DNA of 38,399 nucleotides, taken from the NCBI GenBank assembly GCA_003021905.1, contig PXPI01000093.1, positions 1 to 38,399 on the forward strand. The letters are read 5' to 3'. Origin of the DNA: Cyanobacteria bacterium SW_9_44_58. GTDB taxonomy: Bacteria; Cyanobacteriota; Cyanobacteriia; Cyanobacteriales; Rubidibacteraceae. Of this stretch, positions 38,049 through 38,399 are shown in pieces. The number at the start of each line of letters is the position of its first letter. Position 1 is the stretch's first letter. The translations under genes and the position numbers were made by a program. The notes under the pieces are model-generated. The model searched no databases. It was not told the origin of the DNA and saw only the letters and a list, made by a program, of their open reading frames with translations.

Positions 38049-38399
38049 AACTACTTTCCAAACTCGTCAGATTTTGATATGTATAAAACTGCTGGTGCAG
38101 CGGCGGCCATGGTGTAGCAATGACAGTTGGAAGCCAGTGGTTGCTGACTGCGCCAGCTTACCTGTTACTCTACTGGCAAACTTGCTTGGCTACCTCTTTC
38201 ATTGGACGCAAATTTACCAACAAGGAAAGGACAAAACTTCGATGATCAAAATTGTTAATTTTGTTGTCGAAAAAGGGGGCCTCAAGTAAAGCGATATTAA
38301 GCTCACGGGGTGACAAGCAGTTCAAATCCGTTGCTGGATGAGTTCCATAGCTCGCAATCCCCTTTGATAAAAAGGCAGCTTATTGCGGTTAAATTGGAT

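Noticed and set aside
38074-38289. Small ORFs 38074-38289 and 38120-38245 (+)
   Set aside because: Two overlapping frames with hydrophobic stretches but no recognised family and unclear start sites; insufficient support at the window edge.
1-38399. CRISPR arrays, cas genes, prophage modules or known defence systems
   Set aside because: No regularly spaced direct repeats and no recognisable Cas, restriction, retron, CBASS or phage structural proteins. The only defence-like traces are the decayed TA relics at 31.4-32.0 kb.
1-38399. tRNA genes
   Set aside because: No cloverleaf with proper T-arm and anticodon arm found. TTCAAATCC near 38320 and TTCGATCC near 33950 lack supporting stems.

Overview
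This looks like a chromosomal segment from a cyanobacterium. Supporting genes are psaK, psbI, ccmP, PAM68 and cruF/cruG, and there are about 30 HIP1-type GCGATCGC sites by eye. The window opens at the 3' end of a 5S rRNA gene and its terminator. Most of it is dense housekeeping content: trmL, a LysM/M23 peptidase, RNase HI with an extra C-terminal domain, cruG-cruF, GNAT-ruvX-rpsO-PAM68, aroF, prfC, trpF, psaK, rimB-rimK, a CPA1 antiporter, ccmP, a Ski2-like helicase, a Fur-family regulator, psbI, mfd, an RRM protein, MscS, an AI-2E-family permease, rnc and a DUF2267 protein. Two decayed zones stand out. In 1-2.6 kb, an NhaP-type antiporter pseudogene is split by a 1180-bp IS with a resolvable target duplication, followed by an IS4-like relic. 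In 31.4-33.0 kb, a hicAB pair carries only nonsense lesions, followed by a PIN/DUF3368 relic, a TrkA-N relic and a candidate TA-flanked MITE. The less obvious signals are non-coding: a tnpB 3'-end/omegaRNA-like relic just upstream of psaK; a two-copy sRNA-like element around psbI, each copy with a -10-like box at the same place; a multi-hairpin leader before aroF; and a switch-like leader before the antiporter. The de-ligase-like partner next to rimK is also N-terminally truncated. I did not find a convincing entirely new multi-gene defence or biosynthetic system. All calls are by eye from sequence and family knowledge, with no database search.
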